Shown: positions 50,703 through 58,931 of the stretch, one piece after another
Layout of the letters: every line of letters starts with the position of its first letter
Position numbering within the stretch: position 1 is the stretch's first letter
Assembly (NCBI RefSeq): GCF_036568665.1
Contig: NZ_DATCSD010000446.1
Location: forward strand, 3,312-67,311
Reading direction: 5' to 3'
Length of the DNA stretch: 64,000 nt
From: Ohtaekwangia sp036568665
GTDB lineage: Bacteria > Bacteroidota > Bacteroidia > Cytophagales > Cyclobacteriaceae
Made by a program: the position numbers and the translations under genes
The notes under the pieces: generated by a model
What the model was told of the DNA's origin: nothing
The model's database searches: none
The model's input: the letters and a program-made list of their open reading frames with translations, nothing else

Positions 50703-52112
50703 TTAGTTGACTAAATGCTTCTTAAATTTTTTATAGAGTATAAATGCTATACCAAGCAAAACAACTGTAGCGCTTGCTTTAGCCATAACTGGTAACTCCA
50801 CCAATACATAAGCTGCTGCTGTCAGAATTACAGTAGCAATCAGCCAAACCAGCGGGTAATGCTTTACTCCATTGTTCAAATCTTTAAACGTCTTAAAAGT
50901 AAAACCAATATAGCCCATGTACATATAAGCCACGAAAGTTGTTACCGATGCAATGACAACACCAAAAACGGGAATGAGGGTGAAATTCAAAAGGATATTG
51001 ATAACACCAGCACCAAATGATACACGCCACAACACGGAGGTCTTTTCAAAAAACAATATTTTCGCATTAGAGGCAAAGTACATTGGTCTATAGTTATAGC
51101 TCATAATAAGAATAATGGCAAACGGGTAAGCTTGACGTAATACTTCGTTTCGAATAAGAAGATAAAAGATCTCTTTCGACCACAGACAGAATATGAAGGT
51201 AAGCAAGAAGAACGCCCCCTGTAACATAAAGATTAAATTCCTTGCAACAATATCTTTCCCTTCCTTATATAAACTGTTCAACATCGGACCTGTCGCCAGT
51301 CCTGATGCCGTAGCAAGCGTACCAAAGTAATTTCCAAAATTAGCTGCGAGGTTATATTTACCTACTTGATTCGTTGGTATTTTCAAAATATCCATAACCA
51401 TGCGATCCGATGAATTTAAAAGATAGGTTGCATAGTAATGGGGCACAGTAGGCATGGCCGTTTTAAGAGACCGAATAATTGTAGAGCTTTTAAATCTAAA
51501 AATTGGCTTTAACCCTAATTGTATATTTACAGCATACCAGTAAGATGCATTAGACAAAAGTCCTACGATACACTCAGTCCAAAACCACCCCATATAGCCC
51601 AGCTTCAAATAACTGATCATATAGATATTTAATCCGACTGATAAGAGTCCGAATAAAATGGTACGTGTAGCTATTTGCATGGGCTTTTGCTTTAACTGGA
51701 AATAGGTACTTCCAATCATGCTCACTGGCCCAAAACATACCAGCGGGATTACATTGAGTAAAATTATTGTTGGAGCATTTGCTTTTGCCTCAGAAGGTAT
51801 AGCAAATAATAAAACTCCTGTTGTTATAATCGCAAATACCAATATCCACAAAGAAAGAAATCCATATAGTTGCCTCCACAACCATTTGAACTGACTACGA
51901 TAATGATAAAATGAATTTACGAGGATAATGCGAAGTCCTAATGTATTGAACACTCCTATAGCGCCTACATACGCTGTAACAAATCCAGCCACACCATAAT
52001 CAGTAGCAGAGAGGTCTTTTGTAATTATCGGTAACGCAAAAAAACTAAACAGTTTGGGGATGTAGGGTGCAAGACCATATATAGCTGTGTGACTGAATAC
52101 TTTCTTAAGCAT
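50703..52112 (-). CDS. Oligosaccharide flippase (Wzx/MATE-like)
   Basis: A 469-residue membrane protein with 12-14 hydrophobic segments of the polysaccharide transporter (Wzx, MOP superfamily) type. It begins LKKVFSHTAIYGLAPYIPKLFSFFALPIIT, typical of the family's first helix, and has TKDLSATDYGVAGFVTAYVG. It would move undecaprenyl-linked repeat units to the periplasm for the polymerase and Wza/Wzc. It lies 3 nt before the stop of the SGNH gene. Confidence 0.88.
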   Translation of the reverse strand: MLKKVFSHTAIYGLAPYIPKLFSFFALPIITKDLSATDYGVAGFVTAYVGAIGVFNTLGLRIILVNSFYHYRSQFKWLWRQLYGFLSLWILVFAIITTGVLLFAIPSEAKANAPTIILLNVIPLVCFGPVSMIGSTYFQLKQKPMQIATRTILFGLLSVGLNIYMISYLKLGYMGWFWTECIVGLLSNASYWYAVNIQLGLKPIFRFKSSTIIRSLKTAMPTVPHYYATYLLNSSDRMVMDILKIPTNQVGKYNLAANFGNYFGTLATASGLATGPMLNSLYKEGKDIVARNLIFMLQGAFFLLTFIFCLWSKEIFYLLIRNEVLRQAYPFAIILIMSYNYRPMYFASNAKILFFEKTSVLWRVSFGAGVINILLNFTLIPVFGVVIASVTTFVAYMYMGYIGFTFKTFKDLNNGVKHYPLVWLIATVILTAAAYVLVELPVMAKASATVVLLGIAFILYKKFKKHLVN

Positions 52113-52115
52113 AAA

Positions 52116-52748
52116 TCAGATTGTATTCATTAGTATATTATATACATATAAATGTCCAATCTCATTAAGGTGAATATGATCTGACATTATACCTTTTCGG
52201 TCAATCTCGTCAAGCGATATAAAACCAGTACCGAAATGCTTTTTTAGTATTTCATTATATTCTTTAACTTTTTTTGTTATTCCAGGCACTACCAGTTCAT
52301 ACTGATCGTTAGTAGGCAGTATTGCAAGACTATAAATCTTCGCACCTGGCAACTGTTTCTTAATCTTATCAAGAAAGGAAGAGAACGTTCCAGCCGGAGT
52401 GTATGTCTTCCCTCTCACTTTACGAAGAAACTTGCTATTTCTTTTTACAAGAGGCAAAAAGAACTTCCTTGTGAACCAATTCTTTTCCAACACCATTACC
52501 TCAAATTGCGATAGAGATCTTGGTGCACAATCAACTATACCTGACTGTAGAATTACTATATCTGGATTATAAGCTTTATAATACTCTAGCTGTCTATGTA
52601 AATCCCTGATCGTTCCTCCTCCAATGGATACCTGATGAACAATAAAAGATTTCTTTAACAATTCAGGCCATGTATTTTGATAAACGCAGGTTTCCGGTTT
52701 ATCACGCGGTAATGTCAAAGAATCTCCTACTACAAGTATCCTCTTCAT
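52116..52748 (-). CDS. SGNH/GDSL-family hydrolase
   Basis: A 210-residue SGNH-fold esterase or acetylhydrolase. Block I is RILVVGDSLTLPR (3-15) with the catalytic Ser, block II is the QVSIGGGTIRDL glycine, block III is LQSGIVDC, and block V is MSDHIHLNEIGH with Asp-x2-His. There is no signal peptide, so it is likely cytosolic. It may trim or transfer O-acetyl groups on glycan precursors. It overlaps the nucleotidyltransferase gene by 1 nt. Confidence 0.84.
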   Translation of the reverse strand: MKRILVVGDSLTLPRDKPETCVYQNTWPELLKKSFIVHQVSIGGGTIRDLHRQLEYYKAYNPDIVILQSGIVDCAPRSLSQFEVMVLEKNWFTRKFFLPLVKRNSKFLRKVRGKTYTPAGTFSSFLDKIKKQLPGAKIYSLAILPTNDQYELVVPGITKKVKEYNEILKKHFGTGFISLDEIDRKGIMSDHIHLNEIGHLYVYNILMNTI

Positions 52749-53776
52749 CAGTTAATTTCTGAGTTAGCTTTTGAATAATCTGTAGGTAAACCTATATCAA
52801 TCCAATAATCTTCAAATCGGTATATTTTTGTGGTGAATTCCTTTTTTATAAGGTCTTGAAACAACGAAGGCATATCATAAAATTCTCCTGCAGGGACTTC
52901 TTCCAGAATTTCGGGATTTAATGTATATATACCAGCATTTATATAGTTATTCACTTTTGGCTTTTCAACCAGGCTTTTTAAATTGAAATATTCATCAAAC
53001 TCAACGCATGCATACGGTATCTCATAGGCTTGAGGTTTTATACACATCGTTGCGTGAGACTGTTGCCCGGCATGAAAGTTAAGTACATCTTCAAAATCGA
53101 TATTGGTAATTATATCCGCGTTGAGAACTATAAATGGATCTTCTATAGACTTACGGTCAATAAGACTCAGCGCACCTGCTGTGCCAAGCCTTTTTTCTTC
53201 TTTAGTATATTCAATATTTACATTAAGTTTCTCTCCATTCTTAAAATGATTCTGAATGACTTCAGCCTTGTAATTGAGGCACAACACAAATTGCGTAAAC
53301 CCCTGAAATTTTAAATTCTCAATAATGTGTTCGAGAATAGGTCTTCCTCTAACAGGGAGCATAGGTTTAGGTGTTTCCTGTGTTAATGCTCCAAGTCTGC
53401 TACCAAGCCCGCCGGCCATAATAACTACTTTATTAGCCTTAGGCTCAACCATCAGGTTTTCCAAAAAAACAACATCAACCAGCCTGCCTTGTTCATCGAC
53501 AATTGGCATGTGTCTTAGATGCATTTGTCTAAGCAATCTTAAGATTTCTCCTTTAGCCGTTTTATTGGAAACCCGTTTGGGATTTTTATTAATGATATGG
53601 TCTATATCCAAAGAATTTTGAAGAATGGCTCTTCGTACATCACCATCTGTTACAATACCTACAAGCCGTTGATCTACATCTACCACAGGTAAAATTCCGA
53701 CACCAGATTTATCAAGCATCTGAATGATTTCATGTACTGTTGTCGCACTGTTTAAAACTAGCTTAGTTACTGACAT
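52748..53776 (-). CDS. CBS-domain nucleotidyltransferase, PtmE-like
   Basis: A 342-residue protein with two CBS motifs at the N terminus (about 5-112, e.g. VGILPVVDVDQRLVGIVTDG) and a sugar-nucleotidyltransferase domain from about 115 (VVIMAGGLGSRLGALTQETPKPMLPV, then LNADIITNIDFEDVL). This order is that of Campylobacter PtmE, which makes GDP-glucosamine/GDP-GlcNAc for legionaminic acid. A LegB-like dehydratase is encoded 5 kb upstream. GMP rather than UMP transfer is inferred from the family only. It overlaps NeuB copy B by 14 nt. Confidence 0.82.
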   Translation of the reverse strand: MSVTKLVLNSATTVHEIIQMLDKSGVGILPVVDVDQRLVGIVTDGDVRRAILQNSLDIDHIINKNPKRVSNKTAKGEILRLLRQMHLRHMPIVDEQGRLVDVVFLENLMVEPKANKVVIMAGGLGSRLGALTQETPKPMLPVRGRPILEHIIENLKFQGFTQFVLCLNYKAEVIQNHFKNGEKLNVNIEYTKEEKRLGTAGALSLIDRKSIEDPFIVLNADIITNIDFEDVLNFHAGQQSHATMCIKPQAYEIPYACVEFDEYFNLKSLVEKPKVNNYINAGIYTLNPEILEEVPAGEFYDMPSLFQDLIKKEFTTKIYRFEDYWIDIGLPTDYSKANSEIN

Positions 53777-54755
53777 CTTCAGGTCGTATTATAGTATCAG
53801 ATTGTATTGCATTCACTAATCGCTTTCCAACTAAATCATCAAGCTTCGAATAACCATCAAATCTTCCCACCATCTTCAATGATATATCCTTGGCGGTTAC
53901 AATAGAGCCTTCTTTTAGGTTTCCATTAGCTACTGCCATTTTCTGGCGATTCCTATAGTTTACTTCAGCCGGAGTCATTTCAAATGAATCCTTGTAGCTA
54001 AATAAAATATCATAGAGCTTATCAAGATTTTCTTTAATCTTCTTTAGCTTCTCAACTCCAATGGCAGATTCGAAATCTACACGAGATTGCCCTTCATTTA
54101 GGGTAATGTGTTTTTCAAAAACCGAAGCGCCCATAGCGTACGCTAACGTATTACTATCTACACACCACGGATCATCATAACTACTGTGATCTCCGTAACC
54201 TACTTGAACATCAGGATACTCTTTTCGTAAATCCTGAATCTTACGAAGTCGTATATCTTGAATTGCTGAGGGATAAGATTGAAATCCAGTCATGAGAACT
54301 CTAAGTTGTTCACCAAAATATTCAACAGCCTCGTCTATCTCTTTTTTAGTTCGCCCTCCTGCACCAAGAATTAAGTCTATTCCTAATTCTTTAATTCTCT
54401 CTTTTACCAATTGATCATGATAAGAAACTGAATGCAACTCTATATATCGAATATAATCTTTATACTCTTTCGTCAGCTGAAATGATCCTGTATCCAGTGG
54501 CATTACAACTATAGCCAACTGGCGCTGGATTGAATAATCAAAAATTGTTTTCCATTGTTGATATGAAAAAATATATCCTTGCAATTTTTGATAGGCTGGA
54601 TTACTTGAAGAAATAAGTTCATCGAAGTTAATCAGTACCTGAAATTTTATACCATCAACACCCGCTTCTGCTGTCTTGTCTATCAATTGCAGCATAAAAT
54701 CCATATCACCTTCATGGTGAAAGGCTGTTTCGGCATAAATAAAAAGTTTATGCAT
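53763..54755 (-). CDS. NeuB-family nonulosonic acid synthase, copy B (divergent)
   Basis: A 330-residue member of the NeuB/SpsE family. The barrel has FIYAETAFHHEGDMDFMLQLI (4-24) in place of the usual IAEAGxNHxG, VDGIKFQVLIN, and VFEKHITLNEGQSRVDFES. The C-terminal domain differs from copies A and C: RNRQKMAVANGNLKEGS replaces the conserved FRRSI/L motif, and KMVGRFDGYS replaces KRPxxGI. The gene overlaps an SpsF-like cytidylyltransferase by 8 nt, as in SpsE-SpsF pairs. It probably makes a different acid from the other two. Confidence 0.86.
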   Translation of the reverse strand: MHKLFIYAETAFHHEGDMDFMLQLIDKTAEAGVDGIKFQVLINFDELISSSNPAYQKLQGYIFSYQQWKTIFDYSIQRQLAIVVMPLDTGSFQLTKEYKDYIRYIELHSVSYHDQLVKERIKELGIDLILGAGGRTKKEIDEAVEYFGEQLRVLMTGFQSYPSAIQDIRLRKIQDLRKEYPDVQVGYGDHSSYDDPWCVDSNTLAYAMGASVFEKHITLNEGQSRVDFESAIGVEKLKKIKENLDKLYDILFSYKDSFEMTPAEVNYRNRQKMAVANGNLKEGSIVTAKDISLKMVGRFDGYSKLDDLVGKRLVNAIQSDTIIRPEDVSN

Positions 54756-55554
54756 ATAAGTTAAGCGATTCTGATTGAGTAATTCTACGATTCATATCCT
54801 TTAAAAAATCTTCAAAGTCAATCGTCTTACCATAGGGGAGCTTAATTTGACCAGAAGGCTTTATAAACAAATTAGGAATTGTATTGCGCGAGGATATAGT
54901 AAGTATATCATTTAAAGTAATTGCAACAGCCTGTTTATCCCAATATGTCATAATCGCTCTTGTGCGCTCCATATCCTGTGGTGTATCCACTGTCAAACTC
55001 ATTGTAGACAGATCTTCCGAAAATGGTTTAACAACTCCACACTTAAAATTTTCAGGCTCGAACATAAACAGCATTAGATACTCACTTACCGATGGATCCA
55101 TCATTGTATAACAACGTTTAAGTGCTTCTCTGGTCATCACCTCTGCAGTTGCACCAATGGGTACATCTATTAATCGTACGTAATCAAGGTTTTTATTCCT
55201 CAATAATTGCACTTGCTGATCTATATATTCAACTGCTGTAAATGGATTATCGCCTGTGATTCGGAGAAGCAATTCTGCATCGGTAATATCTCCCACGGCC
55301 AACATTCTTTCAATGACATTATCAGGAGAGCCACGATAAACTTTAACATTGTTACGTGCCGCTATATCCTCCATAATATCATCTACAGCCTCGTGAGAAG
55401 TACAAATAAAGACTTCATCTATACTTGATACCGACTTCAAACGCTTAATCATAAAATCAAGCATCGTATACTCATTTCCTACACTCCTCAAAACCTTCAG
55501 AGGAAGCCGTGTTGAAACGGTTCTGGCGATGATGCAACTAACTACCTTTCCCAT
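54748..55554 (-). CDS. SpsF/NeuA-like cytidylyltransferase
   Basis: A 268-residue cytidylyltransferase. The N terminus is VVSCIIARTVSTRLPLKVLR (4-23), with the basic P-loop-like segment, and the core has RITGDNPFTAVEYIDQQVQ and LTVDTPQDMERTRAIM, typical of the SpsF group. It activates a sugar or nonulosonic acid as a CMP ester. Its position 3' to the NanQ-like gene and coupled to NeuB copy B supports that role. It overlaps both flanking genes by 8 and 13 nt. Confidence 0.84.
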   Translation of the reverse strand: MGKVVSCIIARTVSTRLPLKVLRSVGNEYTMLDFMIKRLKSVSSIDEVFICTSHEAVDDIMEDIAARNNVKVYRGSPDNVIERMLAVGDITDAELLLRITGDNPFTAVEYIDQQVQLLRNKNLDYVRLIDVPIGATAEVMTREALKRCYTMMDPSVSEYLMLFMFEPENFKCGVVKPFSEDLSTMSLTVDTPQDMERTRAIMTYWDKQAVAITLNDILTISSRNTIPNLFIKPSGQIKLPYGKTIDFEDFLKDMNRRITQSESLNLYA

Positions 55555-55994
55555 TGCTCTCTGACACGAATTTTAAAAACAAGTTTTTCAGTACCTTCCT
55601 CTTCAAATTGATTTCTATGAGGTTCATTGGGTAGAATAAAAGCCCAATGTTGTTGTCTCAGTAATAACTCCACATCAACTTCTCCTCTATAGAGAGTAAA
55701 ATCCTTCTCTGGATCGTATGGATCGGTTACCTCCATATTTCTATAATCCAGTGAAATTTTCATTTTATCTTTCCCCCTTAATGTAAAGTGAAGGTCATAG
55801 TTTTTTGTATGCGTTTCATACAAGGCACTGTTACGATTCCAGTCATTCAAACGAATAACTTTTAGATCTCCAGATAATACATGCCACTCTCCGATGTTCG
55901 GTAATTCATTTTTTATCAAAAACTGCTGGATATCTGATATGGAAGGTATTACTCCCGCATATCGATGCAAATCGTTTACAGTACCCGTTATCAT
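55542..55994 (-). CDS. YhcH/NanQ-like (DUF386) cupin protein
   Basis: A 150-residue YhcH/YjgK/YiaL-family cupin-like protein. The family signature is seen in LHFTLRGKDKMKI, RGEVDVELLLRQQHWAFILPNEPHRNQ and LVFKIRV. Known members, such as NanQ, open or interconvert anomers of sialic acid and are usually found in sialic-acid catabolism. Here it is in a biosynthetic operon, overlapping NeuB copy C by 1 nt. It may prepare the open-chain or right anomer of a NeuB substrate or product, which is inferred. Confidence 0.82.
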   Translation of the reverse strand: MITGTVNDLHRYAGVIPSISDIQQFLIKNELPNIGEWHVLSGDLKVIRLNDWNRNSALYETHTKNYDLHFTLRGKDKMKISLDYRNMEVTDPYDPEKDFTLYRGEVDVELLLRQQHWAFILPNEPHRNQFEEEGTEKLVFKIRVREQWER

Positions 55995-57058
55995 CAGATC
56001 AGCTCTTTAAAAGTGAAAGGTTTATCATGAGCCAGATCTACCTTTGCTGTGCGCCCAATAACTTGATCTAAATATTCTGGTGCTATACCCGTAGCAGGTC
56101 TTTTAAAATCAAGATCTTCCTTTTTAATAACCTCCCCTGCTTTAATAGCACGTGTTGTTACGATACTTCTTCTGAAGGATTCAATACGATCTGGCTTTTC
56201 CTGAACTTGTATACGTGTAGTCCCCAGTGCTGCATGCACACGTTTTGTCTCACTGCAGATGAGTTTCATTTCTTCCGGATTGGCAGATACTTTATGATCC
56301 CATCCTTCCATGTTCTTATCCAGTGTAAAATGCTTTTCGATTACACACACACCTTTTACCACAGATGAAACAGGTATAGTTATACCTAGCGTATGATCGC
56401 TGAAACCAATAGGATAGTTTGGATATAAAGTCCGAAGTGTATCGATGTTATTAAGATTTACCTGAAAATCCTGTGGTGGATAGATCGAAATACAATGCAA
56501 TATTACTATCTGCTTATTACCAGCGTTCTCAATTGTACGTATGGCTTTATCGATTTCATACAATTCACTCAACCCAGTTGATATAACCATAGGCTTTCCT
56601 TTTCTCGCTACATAATCCAGGAAAGGATAATTGTTAAGATCCATGGAGGCAATCTTAATAAATGGCGCCTGAAGTTTATCCACCAGAAAATCAACCTCCC
56701 CTTTAGAGAAAGGTGTCGATGTACAGTCGATGCCTATCTCGTCTGCAAACTTTTTCATTGACAACAGTTCTTCCTCTGAAATAGAATAGGCATCCACAAT
56801 AGACTCTAATGTAAAGTCAGTTCGATCGCGATAGTCATCTGCTATAAAATAATTATCATCATACGTCTTGCGCGAAAAAATTGAATCTTTCGACCAGCTC
56901 TGAAATTTTACGCAATCAGCGCCTGCTTCCTTAGCTGAAACAATCAGCTTTTTTGCAAGCTCCATATCACCATTGTGATTAGACCCCAATTCAGCAATGA
57001 TATAAGGCACGCCAAAATCTTTGACTGTTCTTCCCGGTTTTAATGTTATTTCACTCAT
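55994..57058 (-). CDS. NeuB-family nonulosonic acid synthase, copy C
   Basis: A 354-residue canonical NeuB/LegI-like synthase. The barrel contains PYIIAELGSNHNGDMELAKKL (19-39), DCVKFQSW, STPFSKGEVDFL and VIEKHFTLDKNMEGWDHK. The SAF domain has FRRSIVTTRAIKAGEVI and KRPATGIAPEYLDQVIGR, both intact. It is close to copy A but clearly distinct. It is grouped with NanQ-like, SpsF-like and LegB genes, so a legionaminic-type product is favoured but unproven. It overlaps the GT2 gene by 8 nt. Confidence 0.92.
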   Translation of the reverse strand: MSEITLKPGRTVKDFGVPYIIAELGSNHNGDMELAKKLIVSAKEAGADCVKFQSWSKDSIFSRKTYDDNYFIADDYRDRTDFTLESIVDAYSISEEELLSMKKFADEIGIDCTSTPFSKGEVDFLVDKLQAPFIKIASMDLNNYPFLDYVARKGKPMVISTGLSELYEIDKAIRTIENAGNKQIVILHCISIYPPQDFQVNLNNIDTLRTLYPNYPIGFSDHTLGITIPVSSVVKGVCVIEKHFTLDKNMEGWDHKVSANPEEMKLICSETKRVHAALGTTRIQVQEKPDRIESFRRSIVTTRAIKAGEVIKKEDLDFKRPATGIAPEYLDQVIGRTAKVDLAHDKPFTFKELI

Positions 57059-57911
57059 GTATGTATTCCGTTTCTTCCCACCAAAAGTAATTTATTGTAT
57101 TATTATTTATATCCTGTAATTTTCTTTCCAAGAAAGCTTTATCAGAATTGATGCGATTGAGCTTTCTTTCAGTTTCCTCCATTAGCGAGTATAGATGGGG
57201 AAATAAAGATGACAAGTTTTTATAGTGCTCAATCTTTGTTATCAAAATAGCTCTCAGTCTTTGTTCGTTTATTCTGTGCAATCCTACCTGGTTATTTACA
57301 TGCTGTCGGTAAAACATTTTTCCTGTTTTCGTAAATACCCCTTCCCTTTCTTGAAGCCACCTATAAAATAAAAACCAATCAATCGCTTTAAGCTGCTGAG
57401 GAATTTTAAATTCTTCCAATACCTCTCTGCGTACACTTGTATTGCCTAATCCAACAAAATTATACCGCTCTATATCTGTAACTGAAAAAATGTGACCATC
57501 TTCCAGTCGTTTATCCCAATAACCAACTCCGCTTCGATCCTCTGCATGCGAAAAGGGAGACAGATCATTTACCACTACCGGAAATGAAGCCAGGTGTTCA
57601 CAACATTTAGCCACCCTGTCATTGGAAAAAATATCATCTGTATCCGAAAATATAACATAGGGATGTTGCAGCTTTCGTAGTATCTCTACTCCTACTTCAC
57701 GCACTGATGCTATTGTTCCGCTTACCGGATATATCTGTATTGAAACACGATCTCTATACGGTCTTAACCAAGATTCAATATCACCTACACTATCAGTTAG
57801 TAGTATCAGATCAAAATGCTTCTCGGTCTGATTGCATAACGAATCCAAATAGTCATTGAAGAAAGGTAAATTACCAGGAAAAATCACTGTAAATATGGCA
57901 GCCCTTTCCAT
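57051..57911 (-). CDS. Family 2 glycosyltransferase
   Basis: A 286-residue GT-A glycosyltransferase of family 2. The N-terminal domain has the nucleotide-binding start IFTVIFPGNLPFFNDYLDSL, YVIFSDTDDIFSNDRV (about 90-105) with the DxD-type metal motif, and GNTSVRREVLEEF. There is no membrane segment. It would add one sugar to the repeat unit on the cytoplasmic face. It overlaps NeuB copy C by 8 nt, so the transferase may use that pathway's product. Confidence 0.82.
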   Translation of the reverse strand: MERAAIFTVIFPGNLPFFNDYLDSLCNQTEKHFDLILLTDSVGDIESWLRPYRDRVSIQIYPVSGTIASVREVGVEILRKLQHPYVIFSDTDDIFSNDRVAKCCEHLASFPVVVNDLSPFSHAEDRSGVGYWDKRLEDGHIFSVTDIERYNFVGLGNTSVRREVLEEFKIPQQLKAIDWFLFYRWLQEREGVFTKTGKMFYRQHVNNQVGLHRINEQRLRAILITKIEHYKNLSSLFPHLYSLMEETERKLNRINSDKAFLERKLQDINNNTINYFWWEETEYIHE

Positions 57912-57926
57912 TGACCAGCTTGATAT

Positions 57927-58928
57927 TTATACGTTGTAAATATCTGCTTTGTAGCGCGCCAGATTTTCCTTATTAGAGAACCATTGTATAGTTTCTCTAA
58001 GCCCTTGCTCCAAAGTATATTTAGTAGTCCAAGACGTAAATTCTTTCAATTTTGCATTGCTTCCATACAACCGGAATACTTCACTTTTATCTGGCCTTAA
58101 CCGTTGCTTATCTTCAACGATTGTTGCTTTCGGGTTTATCTGCTTAATAAGTTCTTCCGCCAATGCACGAATGGAGATTTCTGATTGTGTCGCTATATTA
58201 ACATCGTGCCCTATTAATTTTTCACTTTCCGCTATTGCTATAAATCCTTGCACAGTATCCTTTACAAAAAGCAAATCGCGAGTAGGACGCAGATCACCCA
58301 AGTCAATTGTATTAGCTCCACTCATTAATTGGGTTATAATAGTTGGTATAACTGCACGAGCTGACTGGCGGGGCCCGTACGTATTGAATGGCCTTACAAT
58401 TGTAACCGGCAGATCAAAACTTCTATAAAAAGATTCTGCTATACAATCGGCTCCGATTTTAGACGCTGAATAAGGAGATTGTGGTTGCCTTGCATGCTTC
58501 TCATCTATGGGGATATACTGAGCTGTTCCGTATACTTCTGAAGTTGAGGTTACGAGCACCCTCTTGATCTTTAAATCGCGTGCAGCCTGCACTATATTAA
58601 GCGTTCCTTTTACATTTGTATCAATATAACTATCCGGTGAGTGATAGCTAAAGGGTATAGCAATTAATGCCGCCAAATGAAATACAACGTCTACTCCCAG
58701 CATAGCTGTTCGTACACCATTAGGATCACGGATATCGCCTGCAAAAATCTCAAGTCTATCTTTGGTCTCTTTAGGAAAACTATCAAGCCACCCCCAACTG
58801 TTAAATGAATTATAGTAGACAAATGCTTTCACTGAGGCACCTGCCTCCAATAAACCCTCCACTAAGTGCGACCCGATAAAACCATCAGCACCAGTAACTA
58901 AAACCTTCTGGCCTTTTAATACATTCAT
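57927..58928 (-). CDS. legB: LegB-like NAD-dependent 4,6-dehydratase
   Basis: A 333-residue extended SDR. The NAD motif is VTGADGFIGSHLVEGLLEAG (11-30), followed by FVYYNSFNSWGWLDSF, a signature of LegB-type nucleotide-GlcNAc 4,6-dehydratases. VTSTSEVYGTAQ and SPYSASKIGAD carry the catalytic S/T and Y-x3-K. In the legionaminic pathway it forms the 4-keto-6-deoxy intermediate. The matching aminotransferase is not adjacent, and a LegG (hydrolysing epimerase) was not found in the window. It follows the Wzc-like gene by 3 nt. Confidence 0.87.
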   Translation of the reverse strand: MNVLKGQKVLVTGADGFIGSHLVEGLLEAGASVKAFVYYNSFNSWGWLDSFPKETKDRLEIFAGDIRDPNGVRTAMLGVDVVFHLAALIAIPFSYHSPDSYIDTNVKGTLNIVQAARDLKIKRVLVTSTSEVYGTAQYIPIDEKHARQPQSPYSASKIGADCIAESFYRSFDLPVTIVRPFNTYGPRQSARAVIPTIITQLMSGANTIDLGDLRPTRDLLFVKDTVQGFIAIAESEKLIGHDVNIATQSEISIRALAEELIKQINPKATIVEDKQRLRPDKSEVFRLYGSNAKLKEFTSWTTKYTLEQGLRETIQWFSNKENLARYKADIYNV

Positions 58929-58931
58929 AAA

